From positions 1-64,000 of the forward strand of contig JAGBEV010000028.1 of assembly GCA_017936785.1 (NCBI GenBank): a DNA stretch of 64,000 nucleotides, read 5' to 3'. Positions 19,091 to 28,436 of this stretch are shown here, piece by piece; position 1 is the first letter of the stretch; each line of letters starts with the position of its first letter. The position numbers and the translations under genes were made by a program. The stretch comes from Lachnospiraceae bacterium. Lineage in GTDB: Bacteria; Bacillota; Clostridia; Lachnospirales; Lachnospiraceae. The notes under the pieces are model-generated. The model worked only from the letters and a program-made list of their open reading frames with translations. It ran no database searches and had not been told where the DNA came from.

Positions 19091-19118
19091 TTGACATCAA
19101 AATTTCAAATGCTATAGT
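19091..19118 (+). promoter_or_regulatory. Candidate chemoreceptor promoter
   Basis: A perfect TTGACA (19091-19096) is followed after 16 bases by TATAGT (19113-19118), about 33 bases before the chemoreceptor start. Confidence 0.55.
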
Positions 19119-19150
19119 TATTTTATACTAATCTTACAGGAGACATACTT

Positions 19151-20617
19151 ATGAATAAAAAGATACTTACTGAGATAGAAAGAAACAATAAAATTGCCAT
19201 GACTGCACACTTTGCAGAAGTCATTATCATGTTTTTATTCTGCCTGCTGCAGGCTGTGGGCGGCATCAAGCCATGGACATACCCTGTCATTGTAGCTGTT
19301 CTTGGATTCGGTCCCACTATTGCGGAGTTTATTTTATACAGAAAAAATAAATCTACTTCTGCCATTAAGCATTTGGTTGCTATAGGCTTTGCTGTTTTTT
19401 ATACCTATACCTTATTTACTTCTATCAACAATATGGTTTTTGTATTTGTCATTCCCATGATCCTGATTGTTTCCATTTATAATGATATCCGTTATTCACT
19501 TCTGATCAATATCGGTGTCATATTGGAAAGTATTATTATTGTAGCGCTGGGTGCAAAAACCTCCGGCTATGGCTATGCGGGTTCGGATTCTGCCATCATT
19601 CAGATCGTATTTGTTATGATCATCGGCGTTTATTCTATCCTGACCGCTAAAACTCTAAAAGAAAATTCTGAGCAGAAACTGCAAAATGTAGCTGACGCAC
19701 AGGCAAAAACAAACGAACTTCTCTCGGAAGCTTCAAAGCTTTCCCAAAATCTGACATCCGGAATTGAAGAAATATATCTGGAGCTGGAAAAGCTGAATCA
19801 GGCATCAGAAACAACCAAAGCTACCATGCAGGAATTATCCACCGGTACCAATGAAACTGCCGAAGCTGTCCAAAATCAGACACAGCAGACAGAAGCAATC
19901 AGAACTCAAATCGATTCTGTAGATCACGCCGCTGCCAATATTACGCAAAACATGCAGCATACACTGGAAGTTCTGGAAACCGGAGGCAAAGATATTACCC
20001 TGTTGGTACAAAAGGTAGAAAATTCCGTACAAAACGGCTCCCAGGTTACGGAAAAACTGAAAAATCTTGAAAAAGATATGGAAGAAATGAATTCCATTGT
20101 AGAAATCATCAGTGAGATCACCACCCAGACAAGCCTCTTAGCCTTGAACGCAAGTATTGAAGCAGCAAGAGCAGGCGAATCCGGAAAAGGATTTTCCGTG
20201 GTTGCTTCAGAAATTTCCAAAATGGCTACTCAGACCGACGATGCCACTGTACATATTGTTGAGCTCATCCAAAATGTATCCACTTCTATCAGGGATGTGG
20301 TAAATGTTATGTACCAGATGATCGACAGAATCAACGAGGAGCGCCAGTCAACACTGAATGCCTCTGAAAGCTTTCAGGCAATTCAGGACAATACTTTTTC
20401 TATTAGAGATCATATAGAAAGTCTGGCACAAAACATTGCTGATTTAAAGGATGCAAATTATGTGATCATCGATTCTACCCAGACGATTTCCGCAATCTCA
20501 GAAGAAGTATCCGCTCATGCCAATGAAACTCTGCTTTCAGAAGAACAAAATGTAAATATTCTCAGAGATATCGATCATAAAATGAGCACTTTGATGCAAT
20601 TGATTCAAACCAGATAA
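19151..20617 (+). CDS. Methyl-accepting chemotaxis protein, multi-span membrane type
   Basis: A 488-residue chemoreceptor. The N-terminal 170 residues form about six membrane helices with no extracellular sensor domain and no clear HAMP. The cytoplasmic coiled-coil signalling domain follows, with the conserved tip TSLLALNASIEAARAGESGK. It would signal to CheA/CheW. The membrane-embedded input suggests sensing of a membrane or intracellular cue. It has its own promoter and a strong terminator. No chemotaxis operon is in the window. Confidence 0.93.
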   Translation: MNKKILTEIERNNKIAMTAHFAEVIIMFLFCLLQAVGGIKPWTYPVIVAVLGFGPTIAEFILYRKNKSTSAIKHLVAIGFAVFYTYTLFTSINNMVFVFVIPMILIVSIYNDIRYSLLINIGVILESIIIVALGAKTSGYGYAGSDSAIIQIVFVMIIGVYSILTAKTLKENSEQKLQNVADAQAKTNELLSEASKLSQNLTSGIEEIYLELEKLNQASETTKATMQELSTGTNETAEAVQNQTQQTEAIRTQIDSVDHAAANITQNMQHTLEVLETGGKDITLLVQKVENSVQNGSQVTEKLKNLEKDMEEMNSIVEIISEITTQTSLLALNASIEAARAGESGKGFSVVASEISKMATQTDDATVHIVELIQNVSTSIRDVVNVMYQMIDRINEERQSTLNASESFQAIQDNTFSIRDHIESLAQNIADLKDANYVIIDSTQTISAISEEVSAHANETLLSEEQNVNILRDIDHKMSTLMQLIQTR

Positions 20618-20619
20618 TA

Positions 20620-20657
20620 AAGGCGGGAAAATCTGATTTTTCAAATTTTCCCGCCTT
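20620..20657 (+). terminator. Terminator after the chemoreceptor gene
   Basis: AAGGCGGGAAAAT (20620-20632) pairs with ATTTTCCCGCCTT (20645-20657) around a 12-base loop. It is nearly symmetric and also lies downstream of the convergent metA gene. Confidence 0.85.
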
Positions 20658-20690
20658 AACTATTTCTAAATCCACATTCCATAAGAAGTA

Positions 20691-21608
20691 TCATCTATGT
20701 TCATTCAGGTCATAGGGTGTGATCTGATATACATAATAATTCAACCAGTTGCTGTATAGGTTATTGCTATGGCTTCTCCACTGCAAATGAGGTCTCTGGT
20801 TAGGATCATCATCCGGGAAATAATTTTTAGGCACTGCAATCTCCAAACCTTTATTCACATCCCTGAAATATTCATCCCGCAGTGTCAGCCTGTCGTACTC
20901 AGAATGTCCCATAACAAAAAATTGTTTTCCTTCTCCTGCCATGGCAAGATATACGCCGGCTTCTTCCGATTCTGCCAGTACAGTCAGTTCCTTACAATTA
21001 TGGATATCCTCGGCTGCCACTTCCGTGTGACGGCTGTGAGGCGCCATAAAGTAATCATCAAAGCCTCTGACAATGGGAATCTTTCTGTTCATAACCTTAT
21101 GCTCAAATACTCCGAATACCTTTTCCGGCATCAGGCGTTTCTGCAATCCAAAATGATAATAAAGTCCTGCCTGGGCTCCCCAGCAGATATGGAACGTGGA
21201 AGTCACATTCTTCTTGGACCATTCCATCACTTCCACCAGTTCTTCCCAATAATCCACTTCTTCAAATTCCATATGTTCTACCGGCGCACCGGTAATGATC
21301 AGACCATCAAATTTTTTCCATTTGATATCCTCAAAGGAAACATAGAATTTATTCAGATGGTTTGCAGACGTATTTAAGGAAATATGGCTCTTCATATTCA
21401 AAAAAGTCACATCCACCTGTAAAGGGGTATTGGAAAGGGCGCGCAACAGCTGCAGCTCCGTATCCTGTTTTACAGGCATCAGATTTAAAATACAGATCTG
21501 CAGGGGTCTGATATTCTGGTGCAGCGCTCTGTATTCATCCATAACAAATATATTTTCGTTTTCCAAAATCTCCTTTGCAGGGAGATCGCTTTGTGTCTTG
21601 ATCGGCAT
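20691..21608 (-). CDS. metA: Homoserine O-acetyltransferase (MetA family)
   Basis: A 305-residue enzyme that acylates L-homoserine, the first committed step toward methionine. The nucleophile is Cys142 ([10 protein letters not shown]), and His235 and Glu237 (GHSEYDR) complete the catalytic set. Residue 111 is Glu (GAPVEHMEF). In this family Glu111 correlates with acetyl-CoA and Gly111 with succinyl-CoA, so I call acetyltransferase. A TATAAT-like -10 lies about 100 bases upstream; I see no SAM riboswitch. It appears monocistronic, after ligA. Confidence 0.95.
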   Translation of the reverse strand: MPIKTQSDLPAKEILENENIFVMDEYRALHQNIRPLQICILNLMPVKQDTELQLLRALSNTPLQVDVTFLNMKSHISLNTSANHLNKFYVSFEDIKWKKFDGLIITGAPVEHMEFEEVDYWEELVEVMEWSKKNVTSTFHICWGAQAGLYYHFGLQKRLMPEKVFGVFEHKVMNRKIPIVRGFDDYFMAPHSRHTEVAAEDIHNCKELTVLAESEEAGVYLAMAGEGKQFFVMGHSEYDRLTLRDEYFRDVNKGLEIAVPKNYFPDDDPNQRPHLQWRSHSNNLYSNWLNYYVYQITPYDLNEHR

Positions 21609-21761
21609 TTCTATTCCTTCTTTGCATTACAAATATTTTTCTTTTGCAGCGCTATATCGCCGTTTTCTCAAATGGCTTGTTTTGTATCTGCCATCATAGC
21701 AAAGCTGCTACATTATACTAACATTTTTTATGCTTTCCGTAAACCCAAAAGCCACATAAAC

Positions 21762-21780
21762 AGGCTGAGAATACCAGCCT
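21762..21780 (-). terminator. Possible weak terminator after ligA
   Basis: A 6-bp hairpin AGGCTG/CAGCCT lies 17 bases after the ligA stop, followed on the minus strand by an imperfect T-rich stretch. Confidence 0.4.
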
Positions 21781-21796
21781 CATAACTTCTTGTCCC

Positions 21797-23779
21797 TTAA
21801 AGCATCTCCAAAAACATTTCCTCAGAAATAATTGGTATTCCCAGTTCCTTTGCTTTTTTGTTTTTCCCTGAAGTGGACGTTATATCATTATTGATAAGAT
21901 AATCTGTTTTACTTGAAACACTTCCGGATACTTTTCCGCCTTTGCTTTCGATCAGTTCTTTCACTTCGTTCCGGTTTGCAAAGTGCTCTACACTTCCGGT
22001 AATGACAAAAGTCTTTCCTGTAAATATCTGTTCCTCTGCATTTACTTCTGTTCTGGCTATCCGCAGTTCCTTTAAGAGATTATCCGCAGATGCCTTCTTT
22101 TTCTCGTCATCAAAGAAAGTACAGATGCCCTCTGCCAGCACTTCTCCGATTCCTTCAATATCTGATAACTCTTCCATAGTGGCAGACTTTAGCAAATCGT
22201 AATCATCATGAAAAGCCTTATAAATCATTTTTGCATTGGCAGAACCAATGCCGCTTATGCCCAGTCCATATATAAATTTCGCCAAGGTGGTATCTTTTGC
22301 CTTTTCAATGGATTCCATCAGATTTTCATAGGACTTTTCTCCAAATCCTTCCATTTCAGTGATTTCCTTCCGGTAACGGTCCAAATGGAAAATATCCGCA
22401 AAATCATGGATAAAGCCCTTTCCAATAAACTTCTCCAAAGTTGCCTCTGACAAGCCGTCAATATTCAGCGCATCCCTGCTGACAAGCAGGGTAAATGCCT
22501 TGATCTTCTTTGCTTCACATTCTATATTGGGACAGATCAGCGTTTCCGCATCATTCAGTTTACTGATCTCCGTTTTTGCACCACACACCGGACAATATTC
22601 AGGTATTTCCAGATTGCCGCTTTCTGTCAGGTTCTCTGCAATCTGGGGAATGATCATATTTGCTTTATAAACTTTAATACGGTCACCAATACCTAACTTA
22701 AGTCCTTTCATAATACTGAGATTATGGACACTGGCGCGGGAAACAGTAGTTCCTTCCAGTTCCACCGGTTCAAAGATCGCCACCGGATTAATAAGCCCTG
22801 TCCGGCTGGGACTCCATTCGATTTCCTTCAAAGTGGTTTCCGCAGTTTCGTCTGCCCATTTAAAAGCAATGGAATCTCTTGGGAACTTTGCAGTCCTTCC
22901 CAGGGATGCACCATAAGCCATATCACAATAAGTCAATACCAGACCGTCCGAAGGTACATCATAGCCGGAAATTTTATTTGCAAATTCTTCAATGGCTTCC
23001 AGTATATTCTCAGGACTGACCCGCTTATATTCCACTACATCAAAGCCCTGCTCTTTCAGAAAATTAAACTGGTTTTCCCTGTCATTATTAAAATCCACGT
23101 CATTACCGTTTTCCTGTGCACTGACCAGTGAAAATGCAAAAATACGGACATTTCTTTTTGCTGTAATCTCATTATTTAACTGTCTGACAGAACCGCTGCA
23201 GAGGTTTCTGGGATTCTTGTATTTTGCGTCCGCATCTGTAATTTCTTCATTTACTTTTTCAAAATCCGAATAGGTAATGACCGCTTCCCCCCGCAGGATC
23301 AATCTTCCGTGGAAGGAAATGGTATGAGGAATGTTCTTAAACACCTTGGCATTATTGGTAATAACTTCTCCTACTTCTCCGTTTCCTCTTGTGACAGCTT
23401 TTTCCAGCCTGCCGTTTTCATAGGTTAAAACAATGGTCAGACCATCCAGTTTCCATGAAAGCAGACCTTCCTTTCCGTTCAGCCAGCTTTGCAGTTCTTC
23501 CCTGCTTTTGGTCTTTGCCAAAGAAAGCATTGGTTTTTCATGGCGTTCCTTGGGCAGCTCGTCAACAGCCTCATAGCCTACACTTACTGTAGGGCTGCCG
23601 GAAAGGGTCATTCCCGTTTCTTCTTCCAGAGCCACCAGTTCATCATAAAGGGCATCATATTCATAATTGCTCATGATTTCCCTGTCCTCGGCATAGTATG
23701 CTTTGGCTGCCTCGTTTAATTTTGTGATCAGTTCTTTCATTTTATCTGTTTTATTCATCACATTTCCCATATCTGCCAT
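21797..23779 (-). CDS. ligA: NAD-dependent DNA ligase
   Basis: A 660-residue ligase of normal length that joins Okazaki fragments and repair nicks using NAD. The domains in order are: Ia N-terminal region; adenylation domain with catalytic Lys in SWKLDGLT and GEAVI; OB fold; four-cysteine zinc finger (CPVCG and CPNIEC); helix-hairpin-helix repeats (SDIEGIGEVLAEGI); C-terminal BRCT domain (FVITGSVEHFANR to the end). It starts just after the pseudouridine synthase stop. In-frame ATGs at residues 4 and 8 could also serve as the start. Confidence 0.95.
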   Translation of the reverse strand: MADMGNVMNKTDKMKELITKLNEAAKAYYAEDREIMSNYEYDALYDELVALEEETGMTLSGSPTVSVGYEAVDELPKERHEKPMLSLAKTKSREELQSWLNGKEGLLSWKLDGLTIVLTYENGRLEKAVTRGNGEVGEVITNNAKVFKNIPHTISFHGRLILRGEAVITYSDFEKVNEEITDADAKYKNPRNLCSGSVRQLNNEITAKRNVRIFAFSLVSAQENGNDVDFNNDRENQFNFLKEQGFDVVEYKRVSPENILEAIEEFANKISGYDVPSDGLVLTYCDMAYGASLGRTAKFPRDSIAFKWADETAETTLKEIEWSPSRTGLINPVAIFEPVELEGTTVSRASVHNLSIMKGLKLGIGDRIKVYKANMIIPQIAENLTESGNLEIPEYCPVCGAKTEISKLNDAETLICPNIECEAKKIKAFTLLVSRDALNIDGLSEATLEKFIGKGFIHDFADIFHLDRYRKEITEMEGFGEKSYENLMESIEKAKDTTLAKFIYGLGISGIGSANAKMIYKAFHDDYDLLKSATMEELSDIEGIGEVLAEGICTFFDDEKKKASADNLLKELRIARTEVNAEEQIFTGKTFVITGSVEHFANRNEVKELIESKGGKVSGSVSSKTDYLINNDITSTSGKNKKAKELGIPIISEEMFLEML

Positions 23780-23784
23780 TGTTC

Positions 23785-24528
23785 TTACTTTCCTCCTGCG
23801 ATCTCATACAAAGTTTTTAATTCTTCTCCCTTTAATATCCGGTATTCTCCCGGTTTCAACTTATCCAGTCGTATATTTGCCACCCGGATTCTCTTTAACG
23901 AATGTACCTCGTATCCCAGTTCCTGACACATCCGGCGGATCTGCCTGTTCATTCCCTGGGTCAGTATAATGCGGAAAGTCAGCTTTCCTACCTGCTCCAC
24001 CCTGCATGGTCTCGTTGTTTTGTCCAGATCCTTTAAATAAACCCCTTGGGACATGTCTTTCAAAAATTCCGGTGTGATCTCACTTTTTACCTTTACTACA
24101 TATTCCTTTTCATGACGGTTTGCCCCCCGCATGAGAGCATCGATCAGATCTCCGTCATTGGTCAGCAAAAGCAGACCTTCTGAATCCTTATCAAGCCTTC
24201 CCGCATAGGTTACCCGGACGGGATAATGCAGTTCATCGGTCAAAAGCTTATCCGCATGTTTATCACGCTCCGAACAGATCACACCTACAGGCTTGTAATA
24301 GGCAAGCACTGCCTTATCCTGCCTTCCGCCAATGATTTTTCCATTATAGCATACTTTGTCTCCCGGATATACTTTTGCTCCCTGTGCTGCTGTTTTGTCA
24401 TTGATGGTAACCTGCCCCGTTTCGATCAGCTTATCCGCATCTCTTCTGGAACAAATGCCCGCCTGTGCCAAATATTTATTTAAACGGATTTCTTCATTTG
24501 CTTTTTTAATCTGTTTTCTGCCACTCAT
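23785..24528 (-). CDS. RsuA/RluB/RluF-family pseudouridine synthase
   Basis: A 247-residue rRNA-modifying enzyme. An N-terminal S4 RNA-binding domain (RLNKYLAQAGICSRRDADKL) precedes the catalytic domain, whose Asp lies in AGRLDKDSEGLLLLTNDG. The late GMNRQIRRMCQELGYEV motif and overall pattern resemble RluF (23S U2604 in E. coli), but RluB/RsuA specificity cannot be excluded. It is followed by ligA with five bases between them, suggesting a joint transcript. Confidence 0.9.
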   Translation of the reverse strand: MSGRKQIKKANEEIRLNKYLAQAGICSRRDADKLIETGQVTINDKTAAQGAKVYPGDKVCYNGKIIGGRQDKAVLAYYKPVGVICSERDKHADKLLTDELHYPVRVTYAGRLDKDSEGLLLLTNDGDLIDALMRGANRHEKEYVVKVKSEITPEFLKDMSQGVYLKDLDKTTRPCRVEQVGKLTFRIILTQGMNRQIRRMCQELGYEVHSLKRIRVANIRLDKLKPGEYRILKGEELKTLYEIAGGK

Positions 24529-24739
24529 TTTTCTATCCTTTACAATATCCCTGATACAAATTCTTCATCAAAATTTATTCGGATATTTTTTCAAAATAAT
24601 TTCCCCATTTATCACTTACCTGCAATTTATAGGATTTCTTTAATATCATACTTTAATTTGATAATTATTTCCAGCATAAATGATTTCTCCACTGGTCATA
24701 GTATGAGTGTAGGCATCTTTTTTGAAAGGAGGCATTCAC

Positions 24740-24949
24740 ATGAGAAACAAAGCATTTGACTGCATCGTTCTGACCATTGTCATTATCGGTGCCATTAACT
24801 GGGGATTGATCGGATTTTTCGGTTTCAACCTTGTTTCAACAATTTTTGGAGGTATGAGCTGGATTTCCAGAATCATTTATGCCCTTGTAGGACTTGGCGG
24901 ACTTTATTTAATCAGTTTTTACACCAACTTTGGTTCAAACGAAGCCTGA
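24740..24949 (+). CDS. DUF378 small membrane protein
   Basis: A 69-residue protein with two membrane helices. The start at 24740 (MRNKAFDC) follows AAAGGAGG at seven bases; an upstream in-frame TTG covers the ribosome-binding site itself and is rejected. The INWGLIGFFGFNLVSTIFGG stretch is the DUF378 signature. The function is unknown. The intergenic region 24529-24739 upstream holds no further gene that I can see. Confidence 0.88.
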   Translation: MRNKAFDCIVLTIVIIGAINWGLIGFFGFNLVSTIFGGMSWISRIIYALVGLGGLYLISFYTNFGSNEA

Positions 24950-25049
24950 CCCCTTCTAAAACTTCATATAACTTACCGGTGACAAAAAGCGGATAGCAGA
25001 GCCAGGCGCCTGTTATTCGCTTATATTTTGTCCATTTTGGCAAAATCCA

Positions 25050-25078
25050 TTGACAAATGAGCCTATATTTTGTATGAT
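25050..25078 (+). promoter_or_regulatory. Strong promoter of the aldolase-family gene
   Basis: A consensus TTGACA (25050-25055), a 17-base spacer and TATGAT (25073-25078), about 80 bases before the start codon. A hairpin and direct repeats lie in the leader. Confidence 0.7.
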
Positions 25079-25082
25079 AAAT

Positions 25083-25119
25083 ACGCTTTAGCGATTTAAA
25101 GTTTAGCAATTTAAAGCGT
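25083..25119 (+). repeat. Leader hairpin with two direct repeats
   Basis: ACGCTTTA (25083-25090) pairs with TAAAGCGT (25112-25119). Inside are the direct repeats AGCGATTTAAAG (25090-25101) and AGCAATTTAAAG (25106-25117), 16 bases apart. They start right at the predicted transcription start of the aldolase-family gene, so they may be an operator or a leader structure. Confidence 0.45.
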
Positions 25120-25155
25120 GACATTTAAAAGATCGCAGCACAGATGGAGGAAAAA

Positions 25156-26145
25156 ATGATGAATACTGGAAATTGCAACGAAAGAACATTAATGGATTAC
25201 TGCCCGGACATCAAGGTTGTAGACTGTACCATGCGTGACGGCGGTTTGGTAAATAACTTTGCTTTTACCGATGAGTTCGTAAAAGATTTATATGCGGCTA
25301 ATATCAAAGCCGGTGTTGATTATATGGAATTTGGTTATAAGGCATCCAAGGAACTGTTCGATCCCAAGGACTTTGGCAAATGGAAATTTTGTGATGAAAA
25401 GGACATCCGTGCCATTGTGGGAGACAATAACTCTCCTCTTAAAATTTCCGTAATGGCAGATGTTGGGCGATGCGATTTTAAAAAGGATATACTGCCTAAA
25501 AAGGACAGCGTGATCGATCTGATCCGTGTGGCTACTTACATTCACCAGATTCCTACAGCTATTGAAATGATTGAGGATTTTAAGAAAAAAGGTTATGAAG
25601 TAACTGTTAATATTATGGCAGTATCAAAAGTAAATTCTGACGATCTTGATGCCGGTTTAAGGCTTCTGGCACGCAGCAGTGTAGATGTTATCTATCTGGT
25701 TGACAGCTTCGGTTCTTTCTATCCGGAACAGATTACCAAGCTGGCAGAAAAATATCTGGCTATTGCTGATGCTTCCGGTAAGACTGTCGGTATCCATGCA
25801 CATAACAACCAGCAATTAGCATTTGCTAACACAATCGAAGCATGCCGTGTAGGTGTCAACTATCTGGATGCCACTGTAAATGGCATGGGCAGAGGTGCGG
25901 GAAACTGCTATTCCGAATCCCTGTTGAGCTTTTTGAAAAACCCTAAATACGATAAGGTACCGATCATCCGCTTTGTGGAAAAACATATGTTGAAATTGAA
26001 ACAGGAAGGTGCTGTATGGGGCTATGACATCCCCTATCTTTTAACAGGAATTTTAAACAGCCATCCTTCTACTGCTATTAAATTTATCAAAGAAGGCAGG
26101 ACTGATTACTGCAACCTGCTGCAGGAATTGATGGATATGGAATAG
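25156..26145 (+). CDS. HMGL-like aldolase-superfamily protein
   Basis: A TIM-barrel protein of 329 residues of the pyruvate carboxyltransferase/HMG-CoA lyase superfamily. The N-terminal VVDCTMRDGG motif gives the metal-binding Asp and Arg, and GIHAHNNQQLAFAN provides the two histidine ligands. It is closest in layout to 4-hydroxy-2-oxovalerate aldolase-like proteins. The ribosome-binding site GGAGG (25146-25150) overlaps an upstream ATG at 25144, so translation starts at 25156 or 25159 (ATGATG). It stands alone, so the substrate cannot be inferred from neighbours. Confidence 0.85.
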   Translation: MMNTGNCNERTLMDYCPDIKVVDCTMRDGGLVNNFAFTDEFVKDLYAANIKAGVDYMEFGYKASKELFDPKDFGKWKFCDEKDIRAIVGDNNSPLKISVMADVGRCDFKKDILPKKDSVIDLIRVATYIHQIPTAIEMIEDFKKKGYEVTVNIMAVSKVNSDDLDAGLRLLARSSVDVIYLVDSFGSFYPEQITKLAEKYLAIADASGKTVGIHAHNNQQLAFANTIEACRVGVNYLDATVNGMGRGAGNCYSESLLSFLKNPKYDKVPIIRFVEKHMLKLKQEGAVWGYDIPYLLTGILNSHPSTAIKFIKEGRTDYCNLLQELMDME

Positions 26146-26161
26146 AATACAAAAAAACAGA

Positions 26162-26189
26162 AGAGACTGTCACGGAACGGGCAGTCTCT
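26162..26189 (+). terminator. Terminator after the aldolase-family gene
   Basis: AGAGACTG and CAGTCTCT form an 8-bp stem around a 12-base loop, followed by CTTTCTATGTTT. Confidence 0.75.
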
Positions 26190-26225
26190 CTTTCTATGTT
26201 TATCACTTGGGAAGCAATTCAGTAC

Positions 26226-26933
26226 TTACACAACATAAATGCTTTCGATTCCGCCTGACACCATTCTGTTTTCAAATCGTGTTACCAGCATATTCATATC
26301 AATTCCCGCATCATCATATAAATGAACCGAAACCACCATTTCCCTGGTTGTTTCATCCTCTAAAAGCAATTTCAAAATGCAGAATCCACAAAGCTGTCCG
26401 CTCATCAGATCCTGTCCATTCCTTATTCTCTCTGCCTGTTTCCATTTATATTCCTGGGAACTCAATCGCTCTTTTCCGATACACTTGGCATTACATACCA
26501 GAATATTTTCATTTTTATATCTCTGATACCGGATTTTTAATCCCAACATGATCGTAATATATATCAGCCCTATAATTCCAAAACCAACTGCATAATGAGT
26601 CATATGAGAAGTTCTCAATTGTTCCCTTACCTGTTCCCTTGTGCGTTCCCTTTTGTTCTCATCAGCCTTTTTATCGTCCAAAATATACGTGTAATCATAT
26701 AAATTATCCGGATAATAAGAACCGATCAGGGATGAGGACGAATTTCTCAAAATTTTCTCAACTTTTTTCTCCTGCTCTGCTGCATGAATACATGACATAA
26801 TCAGAAAAAAAGCAATCCCTATAACAATTCCGCCAATACTGATATACTTTATCATCCGCTGCATAAATGCTTTTTCACCTTTTACGATCACTTCCCTGTC
26901 CTGTTCATTTGCCGCTCTCCATCCTTTTTCCAC
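26226..26933 (-). CDS. Two-helix membrane protein of unknown function
   Basis: A 235-residue protein that I do not recognise. It starts with GTG at 26933, eight bases after GGAGGG. Hydrophobic helices lie at about residues 30-50 and 112-133, with a charged extracytoplasmic region between them (KKADENKRERTREQVREQ). A C-terminal cytoplasmic domain follows, with a Cys-rich stretch LCGFCILKLLL. It lies just downstream of nth and in the same direction. Confidence 0.65.
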   Translation of the reverse strand: MEKGWRAANEQDREVIVKGEKAFMQRMIKYISIGGIVIGIAFFLIMSCIHAAEQEKKVEKILRNSSSSLIGSYYPDNLYDYTYILDDKKADENKRERTREQVREQLRTSHMTHYAVGFGIIGLIYITIMLGLKIRYQRYKNENILVCNAKCIGKERLSSQEYKWKQAERIRNGQDLMSGQLCGFCILKLLLEDETTREMVVSVHLYDDAGIDMNMLVTRFENRMVSGGIESIYVV

Positions 26934-27041
26934 TTTCCATTCCCTCCGCTTTACACCTAATTTAAAAGATCATCAAAAACTGTAAAACCTTTTCTCCAAA
27001 GGAATTATCCCCCAATTCCATGACGCCCCACGCCTCTGCGC

Positions 27042-27683
27042 TCATTCCGATTTCTTCTCATACAATTTCTTTTCACACCACTTCTCTAAAACACACCTTT
27101 CGCAATGTGCTTTTCTTGCCGTACAAATGCTTCTTCCGTGATAGATCAATTGAAAATTGATGCGGTTCCAATGCTCCTTAGGCAGTACTTTCATCAATTC
27201 CTGCTCCACCTGAACCGGATTTTTGCCTTCTGCCCATCCTATACGCTTGGAGATACGAAATACGTGGGTATCCACAGTCACTCCCGGAATTCCGTAGGCG
27301 TCGGCAAGAAACAAAGTTGCTGTTTTTCTTCCCACTCCGGGCAATTCAACCAGTTGTTCTATGCTAACCGGAACTTTCCCGTCATGTTCGCCTAATATTT
27401 TAGCACAACAGTTTTTCATATTTTTTGCCTTCATTTTATATAGTCCGATGCTTTTGATGGCATGCTCAATTTCTTCTACAGGAGCATCTGCAATTGACTC
27501 CGGGGATGGAAACTGCTTCCACAAAGCCGGAAGCGTTTCATCCACCTGCTTATCAGTACTCTGTGCACTGAGCATAATGGCGATCAAAAGCTGCCAGTCA
27601 TGGTCATGTAAAAAGCCTTCCTTTACAGTTCCATATTCCCTGTCTAATATTTTCAAAATTTCACTTGTCTTTTGTTTTGTCAT
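27042..27683 (-). CDS. nth: Endonuclease III (DNA glycosylase/AP lyase)
   Basis: A base-excision-repair enzyme of 213 residues that removes oxidised pyrimidines. The helix-hairpin-helix LPGVGRKTA carries the catalytic Lys, and the catalytic Asp is in TVDTHVFR. The C-terminal 4Fe-4S cluster has Cys spacing C-x6-C-x2-C-x5-C. GAGG upstream is seven bases from the ATG at 27683 but only one base from the ATG at 27689, so the shorter form is preferred. Confidence 0.95.
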   Translation of the reverse strand: MTKQKTSEILKILDREYGTVKEGFLHDHDWQLLIAIMLSAQSTDKQVDETLPALWKQFPSPESIADAPVEEIEHAIKSIGLYKMKAKNMKNCCAKILGEHDGKVPVSIEQLVELPGVGRKTATLFLADAYGIPGVTVDTHVFRISKRIGWAEGKNPVQVEQELMKVLPKEHWNRINFQLIYHGRSICTARKAHCERCVLEKWCEKKLYEKKSE

Positions 27684-27720
27684 GACCATTTCCTCTATTT
27701 TTAAATAAGTATGTCATTTA

Positions 27721-28341
27721 TTACGAGAAAGCTACAAAAAGAAACAGTAAGCCCAACAACACCCAAAACAGCCAGGAAATACCTATCCTTTTGTTTGTCA
27801 GAAAACTGTTGGGTTCCCGGGGATCAATATAAATCTCATATTCCTCTCCAATCTGAAACTTTTTATCCAGCTTTCTTTTGGAGAATACTTCACCGCTTGT
27901 ATTGGAATAAACTACATCATTATACTGAAAAGAAAATATGGGTGTATAAGAAGTGCGCCCTTTTATAGTATAAGACTGGGGTCCCGTATATCTGGCTGAT
28001 ATTTTGTAACTGCATCGGAGCTTTTTGATAATTCCCATATAGACGCCGGACCACATAATAAGAACCCCTATTCCGAATATAAAGACGTGAACATCATAAT
28101 TTTGGAAAAGCCCTGTCAGTTTTTCAGCCACGGTAAATCCAAGCATAATTATCCCCCACAGAAACCAGACTGCAGTAAAATAAGTAAATACTTTTTGAAT
28201 TTTAACGTTCTTTTGACGATAGCACTCCAATAACATAAAACCAATGGTAATCATCATGAGATCGAACCAAATAAAATCTTTTGTTATACTTCCTATGATC
28301 ACTTCCGCAATACAGGCGATCAACAAGAAAAAAATAACCAT
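27721..28341 (-). CDS. DUF3592-like membrane protein, copy A
   Basis: A 206-residue membrane protein. Three to four helices in the first 110 residues precede a cytoplasmic or external beta domain. That domain has YTPIFSFQYNDVVYSNTS and FQIGEEYEIYIDPREPNSF, the DUF3592 pattern, and a last helix follows. The function is unknown. It shares its domain order and the RKFQIG(E)xYxIYI motif with the next upstream gene, indicating an old tandem duplication. Confidence 0.75.
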   Translation of the reverse strand: MVIFFLLIACIAEVIIGSITKDFIWFDLMMITIGFMLLECYRQKNVKIQKVFTYFTAVWFLWGIIMLGFTVAEKLTGLFQNYDVHVFIFGIGVLIMWSGVYMGIIKKLRCSYKISARYTGPQSYTIKGRTSYTPIFSFQYNDVVYSNTSGEVFSKRKLDKKFQIGEEYEIYIDPREPNSFLTNKRIGISWLFWVLLGLLFLFVAFS

Positions 28342-28436
28342 CCATCTTTCCCCCGCTTCTTAAAATATAACTGTACATTCAGATGATATAGTTTAAGAAT
28401 ACTTCAAAACCGCAAAAAAGTCATTAAAAATGATAC

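Noticed and set aside
21609-21796. Possible SAM riboswitch in front of metA
   Set aside because: The leader is short and I find none of the conserved S-box elements or a leader terminator; only a weak ligA hairpin and a TATAAT-like box are present.
25083-25119. Short direct repeats taken as a CRISPR fragment
   Set aside because: There are only two 12-base units, one with a mismatch, no spacer of regular length and no cas genes; the position fits an operator or leader.
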